Below are positions 20,493 to 29,861 of a stretch of DNA of 64,000 nt, piece after piece. Position numbers and translations under genes: made by a program. The notes beneath the pieces are model-generated. The model was not told where the DNA came from. It saw only the letters and a list, made by a program, of their open reading frames with translations, and made no database searches. The stretch spans positions 44,147 to 108,146 of the forward strand of contig JAIDSM010000123.1 of the NCBI GenBank assembly GCA_029061225.1. The letters run 5' to 3'. The stretch is from Muribaculaceae bacterium. GTDB lineage: Bacteria > Bacteroidota > Bacteroidia > Bacteroidales > Muribaculaceae. The stretch's first letter is position 1. The number at the start of each line of letters is the position of its first letter.

Positions 20493-21268
20493 ATGAAAGG
20501 GATTATGTATTTTCTATTCAGTTTCCTGTATTCATCACCGAACTCCTCCATATAACGGCCATGGAGCGAACGAGCACGGGGAGCGAGGTTGGCGAATGTC
20601 CAGAGTGCGAAAATCACCCCCGGGAGCGACCATGTCAGGACAGCATACCCTACCCATTCGGTAAACTCGCCGAAATAGTTGGCAGACGTCACATAGCGGA
20701 ACATACCTCCTTTCGGGATGTAGTGGCGACGGTCGCCGGGCTTACGCAGATGGCGTATTATATGGTCGGAATGAAGATTGACCAGCATGCCGACAAAGAA
20801 GATGACCGTACCGAGCAGAAACTTTACGCTATAGAGCCATGAGGCAGGATAAGAATCGGCCGGCGACACATAGAAGAGCCAGCCTCCGATGAGATAAGCG
20901 TTGACTATGTTGAAGACACACCCCATAAGGATTATGACGAGGGGCATGCGGCTATTTCCCTTGATAAGAAGAGGGAATACAAAGGAACGCTGGAAATAAT
21001 GGAGCATGAAAATGGAAGCCATGGCAATAAGAGCCGCCTCTCCACGGCGTTCTGACAAAGCCCAGAGCAAGGCCATGCAGATGAAGACAGGAGCCTCCAT
21101 CAAGACCCATCCGAGGCGGTTGCCAACCGAGGGTCCCCATTTAGGAGTATAGAAGATGCCGTAGCCCGGCGTTATGAATCTAAGTCCCGCAAAGACCATG
21201 ACGGCGAGCGCTATCATGACATATTCTACCGTGCGGAACACTATAGGGTCGAAAATCGCGTTCATCAA
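20486..21268 (-). CDS. 3-oxo-5-alpha-steroid 4-dehydrogenase (SRD5A) family protein
   Basis: LVNLHSDHIIRHLRKPGDRRHYIPKGGMFRYVTSANYFGEFTEWVGYAVLTWSLPGVIFALWTFANLAPRA; overlaps the OYE gene by 7 nt. Confidence 0.9.
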   Translation of the reverse strand: MMNAIFDPIVFRTVEYVMIALAVMVFAGLRFITPGYGIFYTPKWGPSVGNRLGWVLMEAPVFICMALLWALSERRGEAALIAMASIFMLHYFQRSFVFPLLIKGNSRMPLVIILMGCVFNIVNAYLIGGWLFYVSPADSYPASWLYSVKFLLGTVIFFVGMLVNLHSDHIIRHLRKPGDRRHYIPKGGMFRYVTSANYFGEFTEWVGYAVLTWSLPGVIFALWTFANLAPRARSLHGRYMEEFGDEYRKLNRKYIIPFIW

Positions 21269-21363
21269 TATATAGACTTATAGTGGGGCGTATTCTCTGC
21301 CGAGAAGAACGCTTCAGTCAATAATCAGGTGCAAATTTACTAAATTAAAGCGACATTTGCAAA

Positions 21364-21993
21364 ATGCAGGCCCATAAACTGACAAACAGACTATTAATTG
21401 GCAGAAACGTCAGCTTCATCAGCCGACTTACAAGATTCGCCATGACTCTGATTCTCTTACTGGCAATCACTTTGCCGGGGATGGCGGAAGATCAGGTCTT
21501 CACACCTACGCGAGCCCAGAAAGGGGTGAGGACTTCGACCGATGTGATTGCGGTGACTCTTCCGGCTACAGCCCTGGCCGTCACCCTGATAGAGCGAGAC
21601 TGGGAAGGGCTGAAAGAGGGTGCCCTCTCCGCGGCAGTGACCACAGGCGTCACTCTCGGACTGAAATATCTGGTGAAGGAACAGCGACCCGACTTCAGCA
21701 ACAGGCATTCCTTTCCTTCTGGCCACTCGGCAGTGACATTCGCATCCGCGACCTATATAGGGCGACGATATGGATGGAAGTGGAGTATCCCGGCCTACGC
21801 TCTGTCAACCTATACGGCCTGGGGAAGGGTGTACGGGAGGAAACACCATTGGTGGGATGTAGCAGCCGGAGCGGCAATCGGAGCGGCGAGCACGATGCTC
21901 TTCACTCACCCATACATGCAGAAACATGAAGCGGTACTCGTGCCTGCCGTAACGGACACGAGCGCCGGGGTTATCATGAGTTTTACGTTTTGA
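21364..21993 (+). CDS. PAP2-family phosphatase
   Basis: KYLVKEQRPDFSN, SFPSGHSAVTFA, AWGRVYGRKHHWWDVAAGA phosphatase motifs. Confidence 0.9.
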   Translation: MQAHKLTNRLLIGRNVSFISRLTRFAMTLILLLAITLPGMAEDQVFTPTRAQKGVRTSTDVIAVTLPATALAVTLIERDWEGLKEGALSAAVTTGVTLGLKYLVKEQRPDFSNRHSFPSGHSAVTFASATYIGRRYGWKWSIPAYALSTYTAWGRVYGRKHHWWDVAAGAAIGAASTMLFTHPYMQKHEAVLVPAVTDTSAGVIMSFTF

Positions 21994-22071
21994 GTTTTAC
22001 GTTGTACGTTTGACGTAAATGGTATTTCGTAAAACTTACAACGTACAACTTACAACGTACAACGTAAAGCT

Positions 22072-22617
22072 TCAGTCCTCGGAGGTGATGGCGCGGTAGT
22101 CGGCTAGGAAAGCGAGCAGCTGACGAATCCCTATGGCAACTCCGGCAATAAATCCGACAACGATACCGAGACGGAAATATAGATTATCCATAGACCATGC
22201 CATGACGGCGATGATGGCCAATACAATCGGGAGGAGGACTACTATAAACTGCAGATGTCGCTTACGATAGAAAAGAGCCTTTCGAACTACTTCCGATACA
22301 GGCATCACAACGATGTCAATACTTTGGATTCCCTTATAAAGCCAGCGATCCATAATGGATGCCATCAAAGCATAGACAGCGAACGACACACCTACAGCAA
22401 TCCTGAGGCCATGATTGCCGGGAAACATGTCGGGATTGAATATCCATGAAAAACTCAATAAAATGAGCACCAAAGCCAGGTTTGAAAACCGGCGATAGCG
22501 TTCGGCAAGGTTCTGAAGGGCGGTTTTCCTTTTGCCGTTGATGATGGAGGCGTATGACTCAGAGTCGCGTCGGATGGATACGCTTGTATCCTGCCAGTCT
22601 TTTCTTAGATTATCCAT
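22072..22617 (-). CDS. Membrane protein paired with an ECF sigma factor, putative anti-sigma
   Basis: Four predicted TM segments; co-oriented directly downstream of the sigma gene; same architecture as 40828-41373. Confidence 0.6.
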   Translation of the reverse strand: MDNLRKDWQDTSVSIRRDSESYASIINGKRKTALQNLAERYRRFSNLALVLILLSFSWIFNPDMFPGNHGLRIAVGVSFAVYALMASIMDRWLYKGIQSIDIVVMPVSEVVRKALFYRKRHLQFIVVLLPIVLAIIAVMAWSMDNLYFRLGIVVGFIAGVAIGIRQLLAFLADYRAITSED

Positions 22618-22649
22618 TTTTCTAAAGTTTAATTATTAAAGATTAAAGA

Positions 22650-23237
22650 TTAATATTTTATCTTTGACTTGAGTTTCTCCTTGGCGCGGTGAAGGCGGGT
22701 GGCGACGTTGTTGCGTTTGATGCCGATGGTGTCGGCAATCTCTTCGTAGGAGTATTCGTCAAGCCACATCATGACGATTGCCTTGTCGATAGGGCCGAGA
22801 GTCGCGATACATTCATACAGTTCCTTTACGGTCTCCTTCTTTTCCAGAGATTTGTCCGGAACGAGGATGACCTCGTCGAGTGAAGTCATCGCAGGCTGAC
22901 GGCTCCGGCTGCGGAGAGTGGAAACGCAGGTGTTGAGGGCAATGCGGTAGACCCAGGTGCGTATGGATGAGTCTTCCCTGAAGGATGGCAAGCCACGCCA
23001 AATATTGACAAGGACATCCTGATACAAGTCTTCGAGATCCTGCGACGTGCGGGCATAGCCAAGACATATGCGGCGTATCATGGCGTCATGGTCGGCTACG
23101 GTGCAATCGAATAGCCGGTGGAGACGCGTTGACTCCGGAGCAATCCCGAGAGTGGCTGCGAACCTGAGGATGATGTTTTTCATCGTTGTCAACGTTGTCG
23201 TCGTTGTCATGTATGGCAATGCTATAGAAAGATTCAT
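22650..23237 (-). CDS. ECF RNA polymerase sigma factor
   Basis: TSQDLEDLYQDVLVNIWRGLPSFREDSSIRTWVYRIALNTCVS...; YSYEEIADTIGIKRNNVATRLHRAKEKLK region 4. Alternative start at 23183. Confidence 0.9.
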   Translation of the reverse strand: MNLSIALPYMTTTTTLTTMKNIILRFAATLGIAPESTRLHRLFDCTVADHDAMIRRICLGYARTSQDLEDLYQDVLVNIWRGLPSFREDSSIRTWVYRIALNTCVSTLRSRSRQPAMTSLDEVILVPDKSLEKKETVKELYECIATLGPIDKAIVMMWLDEYSYEEIADTIGIKRNNVATRLHRAKEKLKSKIKY

Positions 23238-23364
23238 TGTTGTTCGTCTTTGTTTTGTAATGTTAGTCGCGGAAAATGGAATAATAGTTACACGAGGCAC
23301 GGAAAAAAAACGGACCCCCGAAGGAGTCCGCAAAAAATAGAGAATTAATGAATGAATGACGAGG

Positions 23365-23447
23365 TGGGCGAAGATGGATTCGAACCACCGAAGGTATAAA
23401 CCAGCAGATTTACAGTCTGCCCCATTTGGCCACTCTGGTATTCGCCC
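23365..23447 (-). tRNA. tRNA-Tyr (GTA)
   Basis: Minus strand GGGCGAATACCAGAGTGGCCAAATGGGGCAGACTGTAAATCTGCTGGTTTATACCTTCGGTGGTTCGAATCCATCTTCGCCCA; long variable arm, GTA anticodon. Confidence 0.95.
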
Positions 23448-23715
23448 GATGAATGACCCACATCGCGTGGGATTCACGATGCAAAATTACGAATAAATTC
23501 CGAATCCACCAAATATTTCTCAAAAAATTTCTTTACATTCTTACGCGGTGGTCACGATGCTGATGACTATGTCGGGTTCAACACTGGCTACCGCAATTAT
23601 CAGGAATCTTCAGAAGTAAATATCCTCATGCGAAGGCAGATGATTGTCAAGAAACATCACGTAATAGATCGGCATATAAGTCACTTTTGTACTGTCCTAC
23701 GAAAAGCAGACACAT

Positions 23716-23762
23716 ATTATGCAAGTTGCATTATGCTTTTCGCATAATGCAACTTGCATAAT
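23716..23762. repeat. 21-bp perfect inverted repeat with 5-nt loop
   Basis: ATTATGCAAGTTGCATTATGC-TTTTC-GCATAATGCAACTTGCATAAT; each arm contains ATGCAAGTTGCAT, itself palindromic around a central base. Confidence 0.95.
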
Positions 23763-23815
23763 TAAGAAAATTTAATTAATTTTGCATCAAATACAAATCA
23801 TCAAAGCTTTTTCAA

Positions 23816-24967
23816 ATGGCAGAACCGCGCAATCCCTTCATACTCGGACATCGAATCAGCCGGCCATATTTCTGCGACCGAACAGATGAAGAAAGAATTC
23901 TCCTCAACTCAATAATGAATGGTAGGAACACCGTTCTTATGTCGCCGCGCCGAATGGGAAAGACATCACTCGTATATGTGGCGCTACATGAGTCTCCGGA
24001 AATAGAAAAGGACTATATCACTTTCTTCTTCGATATACTCCAGACCAATTCCCTCGCTGAATTTACGTTCCTTCTCGGCAAGGCCATATTCGAGCGTCTG
24101 CGGAAAAAAAGCGAGTCGGGACTGCGCAGATTTCTCTCCACCCTGAAATCTCTGAAAGGGACCTTCGGGTTTGATCCCTTTACCGGAACCCCGACATTCA
24201 ACCTCCAACTCGGCGACATCCAGAATCCTGAATTCACCCTCGAAGAGATATTCGACTTCCTTGACAAGAGCGAGAAGCATGCGATTGTCGTTATCGACGA
24301 ATTTCAACAGATATCCAAATATTCCGAAAAGAACATCGAGGCCATGCTGCGTACACACATCCAACGGATGACAAACGCCACATTCGTTTTCTCTGGAAGT
24401 GAACAGTCGATACTGAAGGAAATGTTCACATCATCCAAACGACCTTTCTACAATAGTTCGGAGATTATGCATCTCGGACCGATTCCCCAAGACATCTATG
24501 TCGATTTCGCAAAGGATCTCTTCAAGCAACGCAACAAGAGTCTTGACGAGCAACCCGTAAGATGGGTCCTCAACCTCTTCGACGGCAATACATTCTACGT
24601 TCAGCGTTCCATGAACGGAGCTTTCGCCGACACACGTGAAGGAGATGTCTGCGGGGAGATGGAAATCCGTAGGTCAGTGAAAGGTATGCTGGCAGCAAAC
24701 GAAGTGATTTATCGGGAGATACTGTCTAATATAAGTGTGAGCCAAAAAGCATTGCTTATCGCAGTGGCCAAAGACAGGGTCGTGACCAGTCCTACAAGCG
24801 GATTATTCATCAAAAAGCATTCGCTGCCCTCGGCCAGTTCGGTGCAGAGCGCGCTTGGTATCCTTCTGAAAAACGGTCTCATCGTAAAGGAAGAACCAGG
24901 CTACCGCCTTAACGACCCCCTGCTTCGAATCTTCATCAACAGCCTTTACTCGATTCCTGAAGTCTGA
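23816..24967 (+). CDS. AAA+ ATPase (ATPase_2/archaeal-type family)
   Basis: NPFILGHRISRPYFCDRTDE, VLMSPRRMGKTSLV Walker A, AIVVIDEFQQI Walker B, C-terminal winged helix-like segment. Confidence 0.85.
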   Translation: MAEPRNPFILGHRISRPYFCDRTDEERILLNSIMNGRNTVLMSPRRMGKTSLVYVALHESPEIEKDYITFFFDILQTNSLAEFTFLLGKAIFERLRKKSESGLRRFLSTLKSLKGTFGFDPFTGTPTFNLQLGDIQNPEFTLEEIFDFLDKSEKHAIVVIDEFQQISKYSEKNIEAMLRTHIQRMTNATFVFSGSEQSILKEMFTSSKRPFYNSSEIMHLGPIPQDIYVDFAKDLFKQRNKSLDEQPVRWVLNLFDGNTFYVQRSMNGAFADTREGDVCGEMEIRRSVKGMLAANEVIYREILSNISVSQKALLIAVAKDRVVTSPTSGLFIKKHSLPSASSVQSALGILLKNGLIVKEEPGYRLNDPLLRIFINSLYSIPEV

Positions 24968-25122
24968 TATACCTTACAGGCGTCTTTGGATTCAAAATTC
25001 TCAGGCTAAGATTTTTTCAAAAAAATGTGATTCCGGATAGGGGTATTTGGGGAAGAAGCACTCTATAGGTTGTAATCGCGATCGCACAGACAGCATCAAG
25101 CAACTTTAAACTACTTGTGATT

Positions 25123-25584
25123 ATGACTGAAAAGATGAAAAAATCGTTGCAGTTCGTGACGAGATTCTATAGTCCGGGAGCCTTACGCCCCGACGACTCT
25201 TTCATTACCGAGGGGCTTTCTTTTTGGAAGCGCCATGCCGTGGCTGCATCCATAATCGGCGCAACCCTTCTCGCTGCGGCAGCGGTATCCACATATCTTG
25301 CCCTGAACACCTCGCGACCACAGGTGGAAACCGGAGCGCCGGAAACAGAAGTCACGGCCTCTCCTACCGATGAAACGCCGGATACAGATACTGTGAAGGA
25401 GATGAAGTTTGAAGACGCGTCGCTTCCCGAAGTGGTCAAAGCGATTGAAGAGGCCTACGGAGTGAAAGTAGCAGGCACGACAGAAGGACAGCCCAGCCTG
25501 ACACTCAGCTATAAAGGCACGGCAGAAGATCTCGTAGCGGCCATCAACGACCTTCTCGGCACTAACCTAAGCATAGAGAAATGA
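25123..25584 (+). CDS. Short DUF4974/STN-like single-TM protein, putative minimal anti-sigma
   Basis: N-terminal cytosolic ~40 aa, TM (HAVAASIIGATLLAAAAVSTYLAL), C-terminal FEDASLPEVVKAIEEAYGVKV...LVAAINDLLGTNLSIEK. Confidence 0.7.
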   Translation: MTEKMKKSLQFVTRFYSPGALRPDDSFITEGLSFWKRHAVAASIIGATLLAAAAVSTYLALNTSRPQVETGAPETEVTASPTDETPDTDTVKEMKFEDASLPEVVKAIEEAYGVKVAGTTEGQPSLTLSYKGTAEDLVAAINDLLGTNLSIEK

Positions 25585-28226
25585 AAAGGACCAAGATCAT
25601 CGCTCTCTCTGCGCTATTAACCGCATCGATGACGATGCAGGCTCAAAAGGTGAGTGTAAAAGCCAACAACATGCCTGCCGATAAGGTATTCGCTGAACTG
25701 ATGGAGCAAAGCGGAAAGAACTTCATATATCAAGCGGATTTGCTGAAATCATTGAAGGTAAACGTCTCAGCCAACAATGAACCTCTTGAACGTGTGCTCG
25801 ACAGGATGCTGGCCGGAAGCGGCATCAGCTTCCGAATACGAGGCAACAACGTCCTGCTTTTCCGCAAACAACAACCTAAACCATCGAAAGCGACCATAAG
25901 CGGTTTCGTAAGGGAAGAAGGGACCGGAGAGGCTATTCCTGGAGTGACGGTCTGCGTATATCCTTCCGGAATACGCACAGCTACCAATGCCCAGGGTTTC
26001 TATTCCCTGACAGTTCCTGCAGGAGAAGTGACAGTATCCTTCACCGGAGCAGGATATGACGAATACCATACCGGCGACATTAAACTGGCATCTTCGCGCA
26101 AGCTGGACGTAAGCCTTACGGAAAATGCCACAATGCTCGAGGGAGTGACCGTCATCGGCAACCTCAACAGCGACCGAGCCGTGAACTCCGCGGAGATAGG
26201 CTCCATGAACGTCAGCCGAAGCTCCATCCTCACCACCCCGGTGATATTCGGAGAAAGTGACCTTGTCAAGACCATTCAGCTTGAGCCAGGCGTATCTGCC
26301 GGAGTAGAGGGAATGGCCGGCATGTATGTACATGGAGGAAGTTCCGATGAGAACCTCTATATGCTCGACAACATACCGCTCTATCAGGTGAACCATTTCG
26401 GTGGCCTCTTCTCCGCATTCAATACCGAGGCCCTTCGCAACGTGGATTTCTACAAAAGCTCCTTCCCGGCCAAATACGACGGACGACTCTCCTCCTATAT
26501 CGACGTCAACACCAAAGACGGAAACATGGAGGAACATCACGGCAGCGTGAAATTAGGACTCACATCAGCTGCAGTAAACGTGGACGGCCCCATCTGGAAA
26601 GGCAGGACATCCTATTCCGTAGCCGCTCGCCGCTCATGGTATGACGTGCTCTCGCTCCCGGCAAGCGCGATAATCAGCAGCTTTAAGGATGATGAGAAAC
26701 TACGGTTCGGATATGCCTTCTCCGACATCAACGCCAAAATCAACCACCGCTTCTCAGACCGCAGCCGCGCTTATGCGATGTTCTACTACGGAGAAGACTA
26801 TCTGCATCTTAAGCAGGACTACTATTGGGAGGACGAACGCGATACCGATAAGTCCAACCTTCGCTGGGGCAACATCGTGGCATCTGCCGGATGGAACTAT
26901 GTGCTGACACCAAACTTATTCGGAGAAATAACCGGTGCATTCACACGCTATTCATCCCACCTCTCGCACTCTGAAGAATCGAAACTCATAGAAGACGGGG
27001 AACACCTGCCGGTAACCATAGACAAGGTCAGTTCACGGAACTACATACATGACTGGATTCTGAAATGCGACTTCGACTGGCGTCCGCATCCCTCACATCA
27101 CATCTCCTTCGGCGGAGGCTATACAAGACATTCATTCCTTCCATCCCTGACGAAACGCTATCTCCATAACGGAGACATAACAGCTACCGGCCAAGACCGG
27201 GTGCATTCCTACGGAGCCAATGAAATGAACCTCTACGCCGGAGCTGATTGGTCACCTTTCCAACAACTTCGCATCAACTACGGTCTGCACTACTCGCTCT
27301 TCAATATAGACGGCAAGACACACGACGCAGTGTCGCCAAGGGTATCGTTCAGATTCCACACAGGAGGCGACTGGGCCATAAAGGGAGGATACTCACGCAC
27401 GGTGCAATACGTGCATCAGCTTATGCAAAGCTCCATCTCCCTTCCTACCGACCAATGGGTGCCGATCGTAGGGGAACAGAAACCACAGACAGCCGACAAG
27501 ATCGCCATAGGAGGATACTATACACTCAAGAACCAGTATACCTTCTCAGCGGAAGCCTACTATAAATGGATGGACAACCTTCTGGAATATGCCGATGAGT
27601 ATTATCTTCTTCCTCCCGATACAGAATGGAGCGGAAAACTCACAGCCGGAAAAGGGACAGCAAAAGGCATCGACTTCAAGGTGAGCAAAGACTACGGAAA
27701 GGTCACCGGCCACATTGCCTATTCCCTCCTTTGGGCCGACCGACAGTATCCTGACAAGAACGGGGGCAAGAGATTTCCCGCCCGCTTTGACAACAGACAC
27801 AAGATAAACGTGCTTCTGAATTGGAAGATATCTCCCAAATGGGAAGTCTCTGCATCATGGACAGGAATGAGCGGCAACCGCATCACGCTACCGACCCAGA
27901 TGTGGCAGGATCCACTTATCGGGCCATGGCATTACGACATGACGCTCCCCGCGGAGGAAAACAATTTCCGTCTTCCTTTCTACCATCGTATGGACCTCAA
28001 CCTGCGCCGCAACACACGGCACGGCTACTGGAACTTCTCGCTCTACAACGCTTACTGCAACATGAACACAATAGCCGTAATCCGCGACATCAATACCACT
28101 TATATTCCAAACGGCAGTGCTCCGAACTATGGTCCCTCCTACGGACAATGGGACTCAAAGCCCGTATTTAAGAAACTTAAACTCATTCCTATAATCCCAT
28201 CAGTATCCTACACATGGCTATTCTAA
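25581..28226 (+). CDS. TonB-dependent receptor with N-terminal STN and carboxypeptidase-regulatory-like domains
   Basis: VSVKANNMPADKVFAELMEQSGKNFIYQADLLKSLKVNVS STN; FVREEGTGEAIPGVTVCVYPSG; MYVHGGSSDENLYMLDNIPLYQVNHFGG plug; C-terminal SYTWLF. Confidence 0.92.
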   Translation: MKRTKIIALSALLTASMTMQAQKVSVKANNMPADKVFAELMEQSGKNFIYQADLLKSLKVNVSANNEPLERVLDRMLAGSGISFRIRGNNVLLFRKQQPKPSKATISGFVREEGTGEAIPGVTVCVYPSGIRTATNAQGFYSLTVPAGEVTVSFTGAGYDEYHTGDIKLASSRKLDVSLTENATMLEGVTVIGNLNSDRAVNSAEIGSMNVSRSSILTTPVIFGESDLVKTIQLEPGVSAGVEGMAGMYVHGGSSDENLYMLDNIPLYQVNHFGGLFSAFNTEALRNVDFYKSSFPAKYDGRLSSYIDVNTKDGNMEEHHGSVKLGLTSAAVNVDGPIWKGRTSYSVAARRSWYDVLSLPASAIISSFKDDEKLRFGYAFSDINAKINHRFSDRSRAYAMFYYGEDYLHLKQDYYWEDERDTDKSNLRWGNIVASAGWNYVLTPNLFGEITGAFTRYSSHLSHSEESKLIEDGEHLPVTIDKVSSRNYIHDWILKCDFDWRPHPSHHISFGGGYTRHSFLPSLTKRYLHNGDITATGQDRVHSYGANEMNLYAGADWSPFQQLRINYGLHYSLFNIDGKTHDAVSPRVSFRFHTGGDWAIKGGYSRTVQYVHQLMQSSISLPTDQWVPIVGEQKPQTADKIAIGGYYTLKNQYTFSAEAYYKWMDNLLEYADEYYLLPPDTEWSGKLTAGKGTAKGIDFKVSKDYGKVTGHIAYSLLWADRQYPDKNGGKRFPARFDNRHKINVLLNWKISPKWEVSASWTGMSGNRITLPTQMWQDPLIGPWHYDMTLPAEENNFRLPFYHRMDLNLRRNTRHGYWNFSLYNAYCNMNTIAVIRDINTTYIPNGSAPNYGPSYGQWDSKPVFKKLKLIPIIPSVSYTWLF

Positions 28227-29299
28227 AAAAAACATACTTTCTACCTCTCCTCATGGCGATGGCCATGGGGATGACATCCTGCTACTCGGAGTTTGACCCC
28301 AAAATCGACTCTACTCCTGTGCTATGCATGAATTCAACTATAACACCTGGTGAACCGGTGACACTATTCCTAACACGCACATGGTCTTGGACTGAGGGAT
28401 ACGAGCAAGATCTTGATCTTAACGTAAGGGATGCGGAAGTACTTCTTATAGTGAACGGAGAATACAAGGAAACACTAAAACAGACTGTCATTCACAATCC
28501 TGATTATCCATATGATCCATATCCGGAAAAACGTGAATGCTATCAGAGTGAATACCACCCTAAAAGCGGCGACGTAATCCGACTGGAAGCGACCTCGGCT
28601 CAATACGGAGAGGCTACCGCTGATGTAGAAGTGCCGTATCCTGTGCCGATTGACAGGATCGAAGTGCGAGATATACACTGCAAGACTTATGGAGATATCT
28701 CCGGATTCCCGGCAGTCAGAGACAGGTGTGAATTCGCACTTGATTTCAATGTCTTAGCCTATTTCACCGATCCGAATGGGCCATCGAATTACTACGAATT
28801 AAAATCCGGGACATCAGGCTACCGTAACTATGACGGAGAAGCGGAAGCGGAGTTTATAGACTACCCATGGATAGATTACTCCGGAGAACCCCTGCTGACT
28901 GAACATGTGTCGGAACTCGATTCGACGATAGCCGACACAAGCGGTTATACCATTTTTTCCGACCGTCAGATCAACGGGCGAACATATCCACTGCGTATAG
29001 GATTCAGGCAGAGTGTATTCCTATACCAAAACCCCTTGAACCTTCCCGGTCCTAAGGAAACCGGAATAACTGTTGTATTACGTCATTTAGATTCCACTTA
29101 CTATAAACACGTCATGTCGGTCTGGGAAGGTAATGACGGGATCGTCGGCGCATTGGGAGGCATAGGTCTGGCAAGCGCAGTCTACCCCTACAGCAACGTT
29201 TCCACCCGAGCCGGAGTCGTAGTTGCTTTCGCGGAAGCGAGCCTTACGATTCCTGTATTGGATGTAATCGCCCTTGCAGAAGAGGGGAATTTTAAGTAA
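28214..29299 (+). CDS. DUF4249-family lipoprotein
   Basis: Lipobox MTSCYSEFDPKID; position after an STN-TonB receptor; overall DUF4249-like. Confidence 0.75.
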   Translation: MAILKKTYFLPLLMAMAMGMTSCYSEFDPKIDSTPVLCMNSTITPGEPVTLFLTRTWSWTEGYEQDLDLNVRDAEVLLIVNGEYKETLKQTVIHNPDYPYDPYPEKRECYQSEYHPKSGDVIRLEATSAQYGEATADVEVPYPVPIDRIEVRDIHCKTYGDISGFPAVRDRCEFALDFNVLAYFTDPNGPSNYYELKSGTSGYRNYDGEAEAEFIDYPWIDYSGEPLLTEHVSELDSTIADTSGYTIFSDRQINGRTYPLRIGFRQSVFLYQNPLNLPGPKETGITVVLRHLDSTYYKHVMSVWEGNDGIVGALGGIGLASAVYPYSNVSTRAGVVVAFAEASLTIPVLDVIALAEEGNFK

Positions 29300-29313
29300 C
29301 TTCGCATTCCGAA

Positions 29314-29811
29314 ATGACAGCACGAGAATTTACCCGGATATACAATAAACTCTACATGCCGCTCTGCATGTATGCGCTACGCATCACGGAGAACACGGCC
29401 CTTGCACACGACACGGTGCAGGGGTCGTTCATGCGCATATGGGGCATGATACGCGAAGGTCATGAGATCAATTCAATTGAAAGGTATCTGTATAGGGCTG
29501 TACGGAACGCCGCCATTGAACAAATACGTAATGAAGACCGCTATACTTCGCTACCGGAAAATATGGATGAAGTCTCGGAGGAAGACATAGATACTGCGGA
29601 GCGCGACGCAAGACTCTGGCAGGCAATCGACTCTATGCCTCCACGACGCCGGGAAATCTTCCTGATGAGCAGACGCGACGGTCTGACCTACGCCGAGATC
29701 GCGGATGAACTCGGACTGTCTGTAAAGACCGTCGAGAACCAGATCGCAAAGGCCACAGCTTCTCTCCGTGGCAATACAAGGATCAATTACTTCGTCCTGA
29801 CCTTTTTATAG
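29314..29811 (+). CDS. ECF RNA polymerase sigma-70 factor (Bacteroidetes FecI-type)
   Basis: LYMPLCMYALRITENTALAHDTVQGSFMRIW; MPPRRREIFLMSRRDGLTYAEIADELGLSVKTVENQIAKA. Confidence 0.92.
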   Translation: MTAREFTRIYNKLYMPLCMYALRITENTALAHDTVQGSFMRIWGMIREGHEINSIERYLYRAVRNAAIEQIRNEDRYTSLPENMDEVSEEDIDTAERDARLWQAIDSMPPRRREIFLMSRRDGLTYAEIADELGLSVKTVENQIAKATASLRGNTRINYFVLTFL

Positions 29812-29861
29812 ACCATGCCGAAAACGGCCGCACGAGCTGTGCGCCACTCCCCGATGCCGAC

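Noticed and set aside
23238-23477. N-terminal extension of the ECF sigma ORF (MNPTRCGSFIGRIPEWPNGADCKSAGLYLRWFESIFAH...)
   Set aside because: It is a read-through translation of the tRNA-Tyr gene; the real sigma start is at 23237 or 23183.
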